From assembly GCF_014385105.1 (NCBI RefSeq), contig NZ_JACRTE010000005.1, forward strand, positions 1 to 64,000: a DNA stretch of 64,000 bases, written 5' to 3'. The notes beneath the pieces are model-generated. The model saw only the letters and a list, made by a program, of their open reading frames with translations. It did not search any database and was not told the DNA's origin. The stretch's first letter is position 1, and every line of letters begins with the position of its first letter. This document shows positions 25,711-34,535 of the stretch, piece after piece. The translations under genes and the position numbers were made by a program. The stretch comes from Qingrenia yutianensis (GTDB taxonomy: Bacteria; Bacillota; Clostridia; UMGS1810).

Positions 25711-26355
25711 TCAACCTCTGTAATAATCAAATTTTTTCTCAATATATCCGAACAAAACGGTCAGCACACCGCAGAAAACGAGATAGAACACGCCCGAATA
25801 GAAAAGCGGCCATATAAGCGCTTTGGACGCGATATAGTTCTGCGCGGTCTGGGTGATTTCGATAACCGAAATAATTCTTGCAAGCGAGGTATCTTTTACA
25901 AGCGTGATGATTTCGTTTCCCATAGGCGGAACAATGCGTTTCACCACCTGCATAAGCACGATTTTAAAGAAAACCTGCACCTTGCTCATACCCAAAACGT
26001 AACCTGCCTCATACTGCCCGTTGGGAATTGCCTCGATACCTCCGCGGAAAATTTCCGAAAAATACGCGGCATAGTTTATCACAAACGCGATAAGAGTCGC
26101 ATTCATACGCGTCATACCCTTGTATTCAAACATAAGGCTAGGTCCGAACATAACGATAATAAGCTGGAGCATAAGCGGTGTTCCGCGGATTATCCACACA
26201 AAAATTTTCGTCACCGCGCTCACCGGCTTAAAACGGCACATTGAGCCGAGCGTGATTACAAATCCGAGCGGAATTGCCATCAAAAGCGTGAGTATGAATA
26301 TGTAAAAGTTTGTTCCGAAGCCTTTTAAAAGTGCTTGTGTTACAGTTAAAAACAT
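25711..26355 (-). CDS. polar amino-acid ABC transporter permease
   Basis: 214 residues, about five membrane helices, HisM/GlnP family. The EAA coupling loop is visible as AGYVLGMSKVQVFFKIVLMQ, which docks onto the ATPase. One permease subunit is encoded, so the channel is probably a homodimer. It follows the binding-protein gene after an internal terminator and overlaps the ATPase gene. Confidence 0.9.
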   Translation of the reverse strand: MFLTVTQALLKGFGTNFYIFILTLLMAIPLGFVITLGSMCRFKPVSAVTKIFVWIIRGTPLMLQLIIVMFGPSLMFEYKGMTRMNATLIAFVINYAAYFSEIFRGGIEAIPNGQYEAGYVLGMSKVQVFFKIVLMQVVKRIVPPMGNEIITLVKDTSLARIISVIEITQTAQNYIASKALIWPLFYSGVFYLVFCGVLTVLFGYIEKKFDYYRG

Positions 26356-26402
26356 AATTTTTCCGTCCTGTTTTCTATAAAATATCGGTTATTAAAACGC
26401 CG

Positions 26403-26435
26403 AAAAAGAACCAACCGCGAAGATTGGTTCTTTTT
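26403..26435 (-). terminator. intra-operon terminator between binding protein and permease
   Basis: AAAAAGAACCAA pairs with TTGGTTCTTTTT around a 9-nt loop. Partial termination here would give the usual excess of binding protein over membrane components. Confidence 0.8.
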
Positions 26436-26458
26436 GGCAAAAACAAACGTCGTATTGT

Positions 26459-27316
26459 TTATTTTCCCACCATTGAATTTGCGAGCGTGTAGTCGAGAAC
26501 CGCCGCGTCAACGGTGCTTGCCTTAACCTCCAAAAGCGCGTCGGTCTGCTTGGGAACAGCCGTGTAGCTTGCTTTGGAAAGATTTTCGTCATCTTTAATT
26601 GCGCCCTCGCCTGCCGAAGATGTTTCAGCCGCAAGTTTTGCGTTTGAGAGCGACGCTGTGTCGGTGTATTTGTCTTTGTCAGCTTTTCTTATGACAACAA
26701 CCTGTTTGTTGAGGATATACGGAGCGGAGAAATCAATGTTTTCTTCTCTTTCGTCGCTGATTGTAAATCCGTTCCAAATACAGTCAATGCTCTTTGCGTT
26801 AAGCTCAATTTCTTTTGTATCCCAGTTGATTTCAACAAATTCAGGAGTTACGCCCATCTTTGCGCAAACCGCCTCGGCAAATTCGGTGTCAAAACCGACG
26901 AATTCGCCCTTGTCATTTGTGTAGTTCATCGGGTCGTAAACAGTGTAGCCGATAATCATTTTGCCGTTCTTTTTAATGTAGTCAAGGTCAGACTCACCGC
27001 TTGCCTTTGAGGGAACGTCTTTAGGCTCCAAAAGGTTGTCTGCAAGGTCATATTTTTCCGCAATCGTTTTAAGCGTTCCGTCGTTGTAGAGTTCTTTCAT
27101 AATTTTGTTAACTTCGTCAACAACGTCACTGCCCGATCTAAAACCTATGCCGTATTCTTCAACCGCAAGGTCAAGACCGTCAATCGTCATAAGGTCGGAA
27201 TAGTTTCCGCCCGAAGTTTTTTCATCATTTGTGCCGGTGTTTTCTGTTTTGCCGCCGCACGCCGCAAACGATAAAACCATAGCGAGCGCCAAAACCAAAG
27301 CGAGTATTTTTTTCAT
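26459..27316 (-). CDS. amino-acid binding lipoprotein, apparently circularly permuted
   Basis: 285 residues. A lipoprotein signal ends at Cys20 (LSFAAC). In relatives the mature protein begins with a segment like SDLDYIKKNGKMIIGYTVYD and ends with a segment like DGLDLAVEEYGIGFRSGSD ... DGTLKTIAEKY. Here the latter comes first (about 37-100) and the former begins at about 109. The protein stops at ANSMVGK, exactly where the C-terminal segment normally continues. No part appears missing or duplicated, so the order rather than content changed. Ligand-site features (MNYTNDKGEFVGFDTEFAEA, WNGFTISDERE) are intact. It is first gene of the transporter operon. Confidence 0.8.
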   Translation of the reverse strand: MKKILALVLALAMVLSFAACGGKTENTGTNDEKTSGGNYSDLMTIDGLDLAVEEYGIGFRSGSDVVDEVNKIMKELYNDGTLKTIAEKYDLADNLLEPKDVPSKASGESDLDYIKKNGKMIIGYTVYDPMNYTNDKGEFVGFDTEFAEAVCAKMGVTPEFVEINWDTKEIELNAKSIDCIWNGFTISDEREENIDFSAPYILNKQVVVIRKADKDKYTDTASLSNAKLAAETSSAGEGAIKDDENLSKASYTAVPKQTDALLEVKASTVDAAVLDYTLANSMVGK

Positions 27317-27350
27317 TGTAAAACGTCCTTTCGATTTATCTTATGATGCT

Positions 27351-27379
27351 ATTATACTTTATCGTTTTATCAAAGTAAA
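27351..27379 (-). promoter_or_regulatory. promoter of the amino-acid transporter operon
   Basis: Minus-strand TTTACT (27374-27379), 17-bp spacer, TATAAT (27351-27356). Confidence 0.6.
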
Positions 27380-27479
27380 GCAGTAAAATCACTTTTTGTA
27401 TATAATCACAACAAAGTTTTTCATTTTGCACAAATTTATTGTGCGGATTATACAAATCGTTTAATTTTTAAAATAAATA

Positions 27480-27508
27480 TTGAGAATTGGCGAAATTTGT
27501 GATAAAAT
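27480..27508 (+). promoter_or_regulatory. promoter of the NifU-like/GGGtGRT operon
   Basis: TTGAGA (27480-27485), 17-bp spacer, TAAAAT (27503-27508). Confidence 0.5.
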
Positions 27509-27575
27509 GTAGGTTAAGTGAGAAAAAATTTACTTAATTTATTTTGTTTTTTTATATAAAGAAAGGAGTTTTACA

Positions 27576-28268
27576 ATGATTTATTCTTCAGAAGTTGAAA
27601 GAATGTGTGTTGTGGCAAAGGGCGCAAATCACGGTCCCGCACCTATCCCCGAAGAGGGCGCATGGGTTGCCGCAAAAGAAATTAAGGACATTAAAGGTTT
27701 AACACACGGTGTGGGCTGGTGCGCTCCGCAGCAGGGTGCCTGTAAGCTCACTTTAAACGTTAAAGACGGTATCATCGAAGAGGCGCTTGTTGAAACAATC
27801 GGCTGCTCGGGTATGACACATTCGGCTGCTATGGCGTCCGAAATTCTCCCCGGCAAAACACTTTTGGAAGCGCTCAACACCGACCTTGTGTGCGACGCTA
27901 TCAACACCGCTATGCGTGAGCTTTTCCTCCAGATTGTATACGGAAGAACACAGACTGCTTTCTCCGAAGGCGGACTTCCCATCGGCGCAGGTCTTGAGGA
28001 CCTCGGCAAGGGACTTAGAAGCCAGGTAGGTACAATGTACGGCACAAAAGCAAAAGGTACAAGATACCTCGAAATGGCTGAAGGCTATGTTACAAAGCTT
28101 GCTTTGGACGAAGATAACGAAACCATCGGCTACGAATTTGTTCATATGGGCAAAATGATGGAAATGGTTAAAAAAGGTATGGACGCGAACGAGGCTCTTA
28201 AAAAAGCTACCGGTACATACGGCAGAATTGCCGACGCGGCTAAAGTTATCGACCCCAGAGAAGAATAA
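27576..28268 (+). CDS. NifU/IscU-like iron-sulfur scaffold protein
   Basis: 230 residues. IscU-like cysteine positions are visible in GWCAPQQGACKLTL and ETIGCSGMTHSAAMASEI; a third is in TDLVCDA. This branch of the scaffold family is longer than IscU and lacks the terminal HCS motif. It always seems to travel with the GGGtGRT protein, encoded 23 bp downstream. Role in Fe-S cluster assembly is inferred from the fold; the recipient is unknown. AGAAAGGAG precedes the ATG and codon use suggests strong expression. Confidence 0.75.
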   Translation: MIYSSEVERMCVVAKGANHGPAPIPEEGAWVAAKEIKDIKGLTHGVGWCAPQQGACKLTLNVKDGIIEEALVETIGCSGMTHSAAMASEILPGKTLLEALNTDLVCDAINTAMRELFLQIVYGRTQTAFSEGGLPIGAGLEDLGKGLRSQVGTMYGTKAKGTRYLEMAEGYVTKLALDEDNETIGYEFVHMGKMMEMVKKGMDANEALKKATGTYGRIADAAKVIDPREE

Positions 28269-28291
28269 TTTGATAAGGAGGAATAAAGACA

Positions 28292-29293
28292 ATGGCATTA
28301 TTTGAAAGCTACGAAAGAAGAATTGACAATATAAATAAAGTTCTTAAAGAAAACGGCATTGCTTCTTTGGAAGAAGCTAAAGCTATCTGTGACGAAAAGG
28401 GCATTGACCCTTATGAAATCACAAAAGGTATTCAGCCTATCTGCTTTGAAAACGCTTGCTGGGCTTATGTTATGGGCGCGGCGCTTGCAATCAAAAGAGG
28501 CGTGAAAACCGCTGCCGACGCTGCAGAAGTTATCGGCGAAGGCTTGCAGGCATTCTGTATCGCAGGTTCGGTTGCCGACGACAGAAAAGTTGGTATCGGC
28601 CACGGAAACCTCGGCGCAATGCTTTTGAGAGAAGAAACAAAATGCTTTGCTTTCCTTGCAGGTCACGAGTCGTTTGCTGCCGCTGAAGGCGCTATCGGTA
28701 TTGCAAGAAGTGCAAACAAAGTAAGAAAAGAGCCTCTCCGCGTTATTCTTAACGGTCTCGGAAAAGACGCCGCACAGATTATCTCGAGAATTAACGGCTT
28801 TACATATGTTCAGACAAAATTTGACTATGCTACAGGCAAAGTTAATATTGTAAGGGAAAAAGCATATTCAAACGGCGAAAGAGCGGCGGTTAAGTGCTAC
28901 GGCGCAGACGACGTTCGCGAGGGCGTTGCAATTATGCATCACGAGGGCGTTGACGTTTCTATCACAGGTAACTCGACAAACCCGACAAGATTCCAGCACC
29001 CCGTTGCAGGAACATACAAAAAAGAATGTAACCAGCTCGGCAAAAAATATTTCTCTGTTGCATCGGGCGGCGGTACGGGAAGAACTCTCCACCCCGACAA
29101 TATGGCGGCAGGCCCCGCTTCTTACGGTATGACAGATACAATGGGAAGAATGCACTCCGACGCGCAGTTCGCAGGTTCGTCCTCCGTTCCGGCTCACGTT
29201 GAGATGATGGGCTTCCTCGGTATGGGTAACAACCCGATGGTTGGTGCTACCGTTGCGGTTGCCGTTGCAGTTGCAGAAGCTATGAATAAATAA
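28292..29293 (+). CDS. GGGtGRT protein
   Basis: 333 residues, named for the motif seen here as ASGGGTGRTLHPDNMAAG near residue 255. Other conserved parts are GHGNLGAMLLREE and HEGVDVSITGNSTNPTRFQH. The family is widespread in anaerobes, beside a NifU-like scaffold as here, but its biochemical role has not been established to my knowledge. An AAGGAGG site precedes the ATG. Co-expression with the scaffold gene suggests a metal-cluster-related function. Confidence 0.85.
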   Translation: MALFESYERRIDNINKVLKENGIASLEEAKAICDEKGIDPYEITKGIQPICFENACWAYVMGAALAIKRGVKTAADAAEVIGEGLQAFCIAGSVADDRKVGIGHGNLGAMLLREETKCFAFLAGHESFAAAEGAIGIARSANKVRKEPLRVILNGLGKDAAQIISRINGFTYVQTKFDYATGKVNIVREKAYSNGERAAVKCYGADDVREGVAIMHHEGVDVSITGNSTNPTRFQHPVAGTYKKECNQLGKKYFSVASGGGTGRTLHPDNMAAGPASYGMTDTMGRMHSDAQFAGSSSVPAHVEMMGFLGMGNNPMVGATVAVAVAVAEAMNK

Positions 29294-29302
29294 GAAACAT
29301 CA

Positions 29303-29340
29303 TAAAAAAAGTCCCTTTTTGATAAAAGGGACTTTTTTTG
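29303..29340 (+). terminator. terminator of the GGGtGRT operon
   Basis: AAAAAAAGTCCCTTTT pairs with AAAAGGGACTTTTTTT around GAT. Confidence 0.9.
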
Positions 29341-29397
29341 TTGGCCGTCAGTCTTTCACAAAAGACAGACGGCTAAAATTTAGTAATACATATTTTT

Positions 29398-30765
29398 TCA
29401 GCCTTTCAGCGCCTTATCAACCTGCATCATAATTGCACATTCCATACGCTTTTTGAAAAGCTTGCACCCGTAATCGTAAACACCCAGAATATCGCCCGTC
29501 GCGTGGTACGCATTCGCCGCACAACCGCCCGAGCAATAGAGTTTTGCCCAGCAATCCGCACATTCGGGGCGCGAGTAAACATTGCATTTTTTAAATCTGT
29601 CACGCATTTTTGTATTCGTCACACCGTCATAAATGTTTCCCATACTGTATTTTTCGTCGCCGACAAACTGATGGCACGGGAAAAGTTCGCCCCACGGCGT
29701 AACCGCAAGATACTCCGTGCCCGAACCGCAGCCCGAAATACGCTTGTAAATACACGGACCGTTCGACAAATCAATCATATAATGATAGAATGTAAATCCG
29801 CGGTTTTCGCTGTCGCGTTTAAGCATTTCCTTTGCAAGAATTTCATACTGCTTAAAAAGAACGGGCAAGTCGTCCTCGGTGAGCGCATATTCCTCGCCAG
29901 GTGCGCAAACCACCGGTTCCATACTCAATTCCTTAAATCCAAGGTCTGCCATATGGAAAATATCGTTGGTAAAATCAGTGTTTTTATGTGTGTATGTACC
30001 GCGGATATAATAGCTTTTGTCACCGCGTTTTTCCACAAATTTCTGAAATTTCGGCACAATCAAATCGTAGCTTCCGTTGCCCTTGTAATCCTTGCGCAGA
30101 CGGTCGTGAACCTCTTTTCTGCCGTCAAGGCTCAAAACAACGTTGTTCATCTCGCGGTTGCAGAAATCAATCACGTCATCATCAATCAAAACGCCGTTTG
30201 TGGTAAGCGTGAAGCGGAAATTTTTGCTGTGCTCTTTTTCAATGCTCCGTGCGTACTCAACCAACTTTTTCACAACGTCAAAATTCATAAGCGGTTCACC
30301 GCCGAAGAAATCGACTTCAAGATTTTTGCGATTTCCCGAATTTTCGATAAGAAAATCAAGCGCACGTTTGCCGACCTCAAAACTCATCAGCGCGCGCTCG
30401 CCCTGGTATTTTCCCTGTGCGGCAAAACAGTAACTGCAATTTAGGTTGCAGGTGTGCGCAACGTGCAGACAAAGCGCCTTGATGCCGCTGTTTTTGTTTT
30501 TGAGAACGTCCGCCTTATCGGCATAAATATCCTCCGAAAAAAGCTGACCGCTCGCCTTTAACTCTGCAACGTCGTCAATACATTTTAAAATGTCGCCGTC
30601 AGTAATGTTTTGGTGTTTTTCGCTTATTTTCTTTATAATTTCGTCTTTGTCCGCGGTTTCAAACATCGAAATTACATCATACGCAACGTCGTCCACCGCG
30701 TGAACCGAACCGCTGTACGTATCAATGACGATGTTGTGACCGTTCAATTTGTACTGGTGTATCAT
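29398..30765 (-). CDS. scfB: SCIFF peptide maturase, radical SAM with SPASM domain
   Basis: 455 residues from the ATG at 30765 (GAGGT 5 nt upstream). After a ~95-residue leader-binding region comes the radical SAM cluster motif HVAHTCNLNCSYCFA, then DFFGGEPLMNFD, and a C-terminal SPASM region (ISGCGSGTEYLAVTP, LFPCHQF, CNVYSRPECADCWAKLYCSG). It installs thioether links between cysteines and neighbouring residues of the SCIFF precursor, giving a ranthipeptide. It lies directly after the precursor gene, separated by a terminator-like hairpin. Confidence 0.93.
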   Translation of the reverse strand: MIHQYKLNGHNIVIDTYSGSVHAVDDVAYDVISMFETADKDEIIKKISEKHQNITDGDILKCIDDVAELKASGQLFSEDIYADKADVLKNKNSGIKALCLHVAHTCNLNCSYCFAAQGKYQGERALMSFEVGKRALDFLIENSGNRKNLEVDFFGGEPLMNFDVVKKLVEYARSIEKEHSKNFRFTLTTNGVLIDDDVIDFCNREMNNVVLSLDGRKEVHDRLRKDYKGNGSYDLIVPKFQKFVEKRGDKSYYIRGTYTHKNTDFTNDIFHMADLGFKELSMEPVVCAPGEEYALTEDDLPVLFKQYEILAKEMLKRDSENRGFTFYHYMIDLSNGPCIYKRISGCGSGTEYLAVTPWGELFPCHQFVGDEKYSMGNIYDGVTNTKMRDRFKKCNVYSRPECADCWAKLYCSGGCAANAYHATGDILGVYDYGCKLFKKRMECAIMMQVDKALKG

Positions 30766-30784
30766 AACAAACCTCACAATAAAA

Positions 30785-30817
30785 TTTTAAAAGCCGACTG
30801 CATTTTTCGCAGCCGGC
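30785..30817 (-). terminator. partial terminator between SCIFF precursor and maturase
   Basis: GCCGGCTGC pairs with GCAGTCGGC on the minus strand, followed by TTTTAAAATTTT. It would favour precursor over maturase transcripts. Confidence 0.65.
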
Positions 30818-30850
30818 AAATTTTGTTTCGCATTAAAGATGCAAACACAA

Positions 30851-31111
30851 TTATCTGTTTTCGCAGGGCTGATTTGCAACACCGCACGAAGTTTTGCAAG
30901 CGGACTGGCAAGATGTCTGGCACTCACCGCAGCCGCCCTCGCAGTTTGCAAGATTTCTTGTGTTGAGTGTAAAAATTCTTGTGCTTTCGCAGGGCTGGTT
31001 TGCAACACCGCACGAAGTTTTGCAAGCGGACTGGCAAGATGTCTGGCACTCACCGCAGCCGCCCTCGCAGTTTGTAAGATTTCTTGTGTTAAGCGTGATA
31101 ATTCTATTCAT
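30851..31111 (-). CDS. scfA: tandem-duplicated SCIFF ranthipeptide precursor
   Basis: 86 residues from the ATG at 31111 (AAAGGAG 8 nt upstream). A usual SCIFF precursor is about 45 residues with six cysteines in the core. Here the entire unit occurs twice in frame: RIITLNTRNLTNCEGGCGEC QTSCQSACKTSCGVANQPCE, then RIFTLNTRNLANCEGGCGEC and the same core again. Each unit is 42 residues with seven cysteines (14 in all), including an extra NCEGGC pair. Leader and core are both duplicated, so one chain carries two substrates for the maturase downstream. Promoter at 31147-31175. Confidence 0.9.
   Translation of the reverse strand: MNRIITLNTRNLTNCEGGCGECQTSCQSACKTSCGVANQPCESTRIFTLNTRNLANCEGGCGECQTSCQSACKTSCGVANQPCENR
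30860..31100 (-). repeat. 126-bp tandem repeat inside the SCIFF precursor gene
   Basis: Copies are offset by 126 bp (for example 30861 and 30987) with only a few differences over about 110 bp. The unit length is 42 codons, so the frame is kept. Confidence 0.88.
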
Positions 31112-31146
31112 AAAATTTTCTCCTTTAATCATAATGTTACTGATAC

Positions 31147-31175
31147 ATTATACCTTTTTTTGAACACATTGTCAA
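31147..31175 (-). promoter_or_regulatory. promoter of the SCIFF precursor gene
   Basis: Minus-strand TTGACA (31170-31175), 17-bp spacer, TATAAT (31147-31152): a near-consensus site, fitting high expression. Confidence 0.8.
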
Positions 31176-31180
31176 GAATT

Positions 31181-32602
31181 TTAGCATATAATGTGAATTT
31201 TTTCGCCGTTTCCGCCCTTTGTACCAAAAAGTTCAATGCCGTTTTCGTTGTATATTTCGGTAATTTTTATAATTTCCGCGCTGATTTTTTCGCCCGGAAT
31301 GATTATCGGTATTCCCGGCGGATACGCAAAAACATATTCCGCACTAATTTCATTTTCCGCAGTTTTAAAATCGGTTTCGCGTTCGTCATATTTTTCCGCG
31401 TCAAACGCAGTCATAACACTTTCAAACTTTTGAGGATATATTGAAATTTCGCTGTTGTTATGCGGTTTTAACGTTTTGTCAATCTCCAAAATCGCATCGG
31501 CAAACTTTTGCATATTTTCATCGCTGTCACCCATCCCCGTCATTGCAACGACGTATTTTGCCGAGCACATTTCACATTCTATGTTGTATTCATCACGCAG
31601 AATTTTCATAAGCTTTGCGCCCGAAATATTCGTTTTATGCGTTAAGATTACGATTTTAGACTTGTCAAACTCAAAGCAAAAGTTGTATTTTTCAGTCAAA
31701 ATTTCAAGATTTTTTAAGTTTGCGGTTTTTTTGTAAAAATCATCAAGCCTTTTCTGCCACTCGTAAAAAATTTCGTCTTTTTTCTCGCAGAGCGTGCGCA
31801 CAAGCAAATCTATCGACGCCATAAAAAGATACGACGGACTGGATGTTTGAAAAACTGCAAGATTTTCGTGCAGTTTTTCGGTATCGACGCGCGGTGAACA
31901 AACGTGCAGAATTGCCGTCTGCGTGAGGCTTGCGAGCGTTTTGTGCAAACTTTGCACAACAATGTCCGCACCGCAGTGCACCGCGCTTTTTGCAAAATTT
32001 CCGAACGACAAATGCGCACCGTGCGCCTCGTCAACAAGCACGGGAACATTGAATTTATGCGCCGTTTCACATATCGCGCCGACGTCGCTTATAACTCCCT
32101 CGTACGTTGGCGAGGTGATTATAACAAGGCTTGCACCGTCAAAATTTTCGCACGCTTTTTTTACATCTTCAGTCGAAATTTCACCGCAAATTCCCGTTTT
32201 TGAGTCGTATTTCGGATTGATAAATTCTGCTTTTGCACCGCGCATTTTAAGCGCGTTATACACTGACTTGTGGCAGTTGCGCGCGCAGATTACCCGTCCG
32301 CCGAACGGCACACACGAAAAAATCGCCGAAATAATTCCGCACGTCGAGCCGTTTACTAGATAAAACGACTGCAAACTCCCCCACACTTTTGAAGCAAGGC
32401 GCATAGAATCCTTCAAAATCCCCACGGCATTGTGCAGATTATCAAAGCCGTCAATCTCGGTGATGTCGCAGTACGCGCCGAGTTTTGCAAGGGTCGGAAA
32501 AACCGCGCCGTTACGCTTGTGTCCCGGCATATGAAACGGAATTTTTTTATTTTCATCAAGCATATCAAAAAGTGATTTTTCGGCAAAATTTTTATCGTTC
32601 AC
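31181..32602 (-). CDS. Orn/Lys/Arg decarboxylase-family PLP enzyme
   Basis: 473 residues from GTG 32602 (GGAGG 6 nt upstream). Features of the family: PFHMPGHKRN near the start, DNLHNAVGILKDSM, VNGSTCGIIS, VDEAHGAHLSF, and the PLP lysine in VQSLHKTLASLTQT. Near the C-terminus YPPGIPIIIPGE is diagnostic. It decarboxylates arginine, lysine or ornithine to a polyamine precursor. The size fits the SpeA/YaaO-type enzymes of Firmicutes. Substrate cannot be decided from sequence. Confidence 0.88.
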   Translation of the reverse strand: MNDKNFAEKSLFDMLDENKKIPFHMPGHKRNGAVFPTLAKLGAYCDITEIDGFDNLHNAVGILKDSMRLASKVWGSLQSFYLVNGSTCGIISAIFSCVPFGGRVICARNCHKSVYNALKMRGAKAEFINPKYDSKTGICGEISTEDVKKACENFDGASLVIITSPTYEGVISDVGAICETAHKFNVPVLVDEAHGAHLSFGNFAKSAVHCGADIVVQSLHKTLASLTQTAILHVCSPRVDTEKLHENLAVFQTSSPSYLFMASIDLLVRTLCEKKDEIFYEWQKRLDDFYKKTANLKNLEILTEKYNFCFEFDKSKIVILTHKTNISGAKLMKILRDEYNIECEMCSAKYVVAMTGMGDSDENMQKFADAILEIDKTLKPHNNSEISIYPQKFESVMTAFDAEKYDERETDFKTAENEISAEYVFAYPPGIPIIIPGEKISAEIIKITEIYNENGIELFGTKGGNGEKIHIIC

Positions 32603-32616
32603 CAAAATTCCTCCGT

Positions 32617-32642
32617 AAAAAAGGGACGTTTTCACGTCCCTT
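32617..32642 (-). terminator. terminator of glmS
   Basis: AAGGGACGT pairs with ACGTCCCTT, then six T on the minus strand. Confidence 0.88.
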
Positions 32643-32647
32643 AAAAA

Positions 32648-34465
32648 TTATTCAACGGTAACCGATTTTGCAAGATTTCGCGGTTTGTCAACGTTACATC
32701 CTTTCGCAATGGCAACGTGATACGACAAAAGCTGAAGCGGAACAACCGCCGTAACGGGCGCCAAAATCGCCTCGGTTGCAGGAACCGTGATAAGTTCGTC
32801 ACAGCCCTCGCCGGCATTTTCAAAATTATCGGGCAAAATTTCCACAATGCGCGCACCGCGCGTCACAACCTCTTTTATGTTGCTGTCCATTTTTCCGCGG
32901 AGTTCCGCGTTTGTGTTGAGCGCGATAACAACCGTGCCTTTTTCGATAAGCGCAATCGGGCCGTGCTTAAGCTCACCGCCTGCGTACGGTTCGGAATGGA
33001 TATACGAAATCTCTTTAAGTTTCAGCGAACCCTCCATAGCAACCGCGTAATCAAGACCTCTGCCGAGATAGAAAATGTCGGTTTCAACGCATATTTTCTC
33101 GGCGATTTCTTTTGTTAAAGCGTCGGTTTCAAGCGCTTTTTTCACCTTTTCGGGGAGGAGCAAAAGCTCCGATTTTATGTTTTCAAGCGTTTCTTTATCG
33201 GTATAATTTCTGTCCTGCGCCATATAAAGCGCGAAAATGTAGAGCGCGATAAGCTGGGTGATATACGCCTTTGTGGACGCAACCGCAATTTCGGGACCTG
33301 CATACGTATAGAATACAAAATCCGCCTCGCGCGATACCGAACTTCCGACAACGTTTGTGATTGCAAAGGTTTTGCAGCCGTGCTGTTTTGCAAGACGGAG
33401 CGCCGCGAGAGTGTCCGCCGTTTCGCCCGACTGGCTGATTACCATAACAAGCGTGTTTTTGTCAAGAATGGGATTTCTGTAACGGAATTCCGACGCAATG
33501 TCAACGTCAACGGGAACACCCGAAAGACGTTCAATAGCCGTTTTTCCCACAAGTCCTGCGTGATAAGCCGTTCCGCACGCAACGATAAACACGCGCGAAA
33601 TGTCTTTCAAATCGCCGTCCGCAATCTTGTCGAGGACAATTTTTTCCCCCTTTGCAACTCTGCCGTTGAGGGTGTTTTTTATAGCCTGCGGCTGCTCGTA
33701 AATTTCTTTGAGCATAAAGTGGTCAAAACCGCCTTTCTGCGCCGCTGTTTCGTCAAACGTCACGGTGTAAACGCCGTGTTTTATCTCTTTTTTGTCAAAG
33801 TCGTAAATTTTAACACTGTCTTTTTTAAGAACAACAAATTCGTTGTCGTTTAAAAGATAGAATTTTCTTGTATGCTTCAAAACCGCAGGAATGTCCGACG
33901 CGATAAAGTTTTCGCCCTCGCCGAGACCCACGATAAGCGGACTGTCTTTTCTCACCGCAACGATTTTGTCGGGTTCGTCCTCGCAGATAACGCCGAGTCC
34001 GTAGCTTCCTTCAACAATTTTAACGGTTTCAATAACCGCGTCAAGAAGGTTTCCGTGATAGTTTTTTCTTATAAGCTGTGCCAAAACCTCTGTATCGGTT
34101 TCCGACACAAACTCCACGCCCTCTTTTATAAGTTCTGCTTTAAGGGGCGCATAATTTTCAATAATACCGTTGTGAACAATGCTGATTTTGCCGTCATACG
34201 AAAGATGCGGATGCGAGTTAATGTCGGACGGCGCACCGTGCGTTGCCCAGCGCGTATGACCTATACCCACACTTCCGTCAAGTTTTACTCCCCTGCACTT
34301 TTCCGCAAGGTTTTTGAGCTGACCTTTCGCCTTTACCGTGGTAATTTTTCCGTCCAGCACAGAAATACCGGCAGAATCGTATCCGCGGTATTCAAGCTTG
34401 GAAAGTCCGTCAAGCAAAACCTCTTTAGCATTGCCTTTGCCAATATAGCCAACTATTCCGCACAT
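32648..34465 (-). CDS. glmS: glutamine-fructose-6-phosphate aminotransferase
   Basis: 605 residues from ATG 34465 (AAAGGA upstream), giving the mature N-terminal Cys nucleophile (MCGIVGYIG). The glutaminase domain (1-~235) carries GHTRWATHGAPSDINSHPH. Two SIS isomerase domains follow (ISQSGETADTLAALRLAKQ, PEIAVASTKAY), and the C-terminus KSVTVE is the classic end. It makes glucosamine-6-phosphate, first step of amino-sugar and peptidoglycan synthesis. Expression is controlled by a self-cleaving ribozyme in the leader (34536-34663). Confidence 0.96.
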   Translation of the reverse strand: MCGIVGYIGKGNAKEVLLDGLSKLEYRGYDSAGISVLDGKITTVKAKGQLKNLAEKCRGVKLDGSVGIGHTRWATHGAPSDINSHPHLSYDGKISIVHNGIIENYAPLKAELIKEGVEFVSETDTEVLAQLIRKNYHGNLLDAVIETVKIVEGSYGLGVICEDEPDKIVAVRKDSPLIVGLGEGENFIASDIPAVLKHTRKFYLLNDNEFVVLKKDSVKIYDFDKKEIKHGVYTVTFDETAAQKGGFDHFMLKEIYEQPQAIKNTLNGRVAKGEKIVLDKIADGDLKDISRVFIVACGTAYHAGLVGKTAIERLSGVPVDVDIASEFRYRNPILDKNTLVMVISQSGETADTLAALRLAKQHGCKTFAITNVVGSSVSREADFVFYTYAGPEIAVASTKAYITQLIALYIFALYMAQDRNYTDKETLENIKSELLLLPEKVKKALETDALTKEIAEKICVETDIFYLGRGLDYAVAMEGSLKLKEISYIHSEPYAGGELKHGPIALIEKGTVVIALNTNAELRGKMDSNIKEVVTRGARIVEILPDNFENAGEGCDELITVPATEAILAPVTAVVPLQLLSYHVAIAKGCNVDKPRNLAKSVTVE

Positions 34466-34535
34466 ATTAAATTTTCCTTTCATTGCATAAAAATAATAAC
34501 ATTTCACAAGGGCGATGAAAGGTTTTCACACTGCA

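Noticed and set aside
26459..27316. Treating the binding protein as simply truncated at its C-terminus
   Set aside because: The missing C-terminal block is present in full near the N-terminus, so permutation explains it better than truncation.
29503..30444. Plus-strand open frame of 313 codons opposite the SCIFF maturase
   Set aside because: The opposite frame encodes unmistakable radical SAM and SPASM motifs; this one has none.
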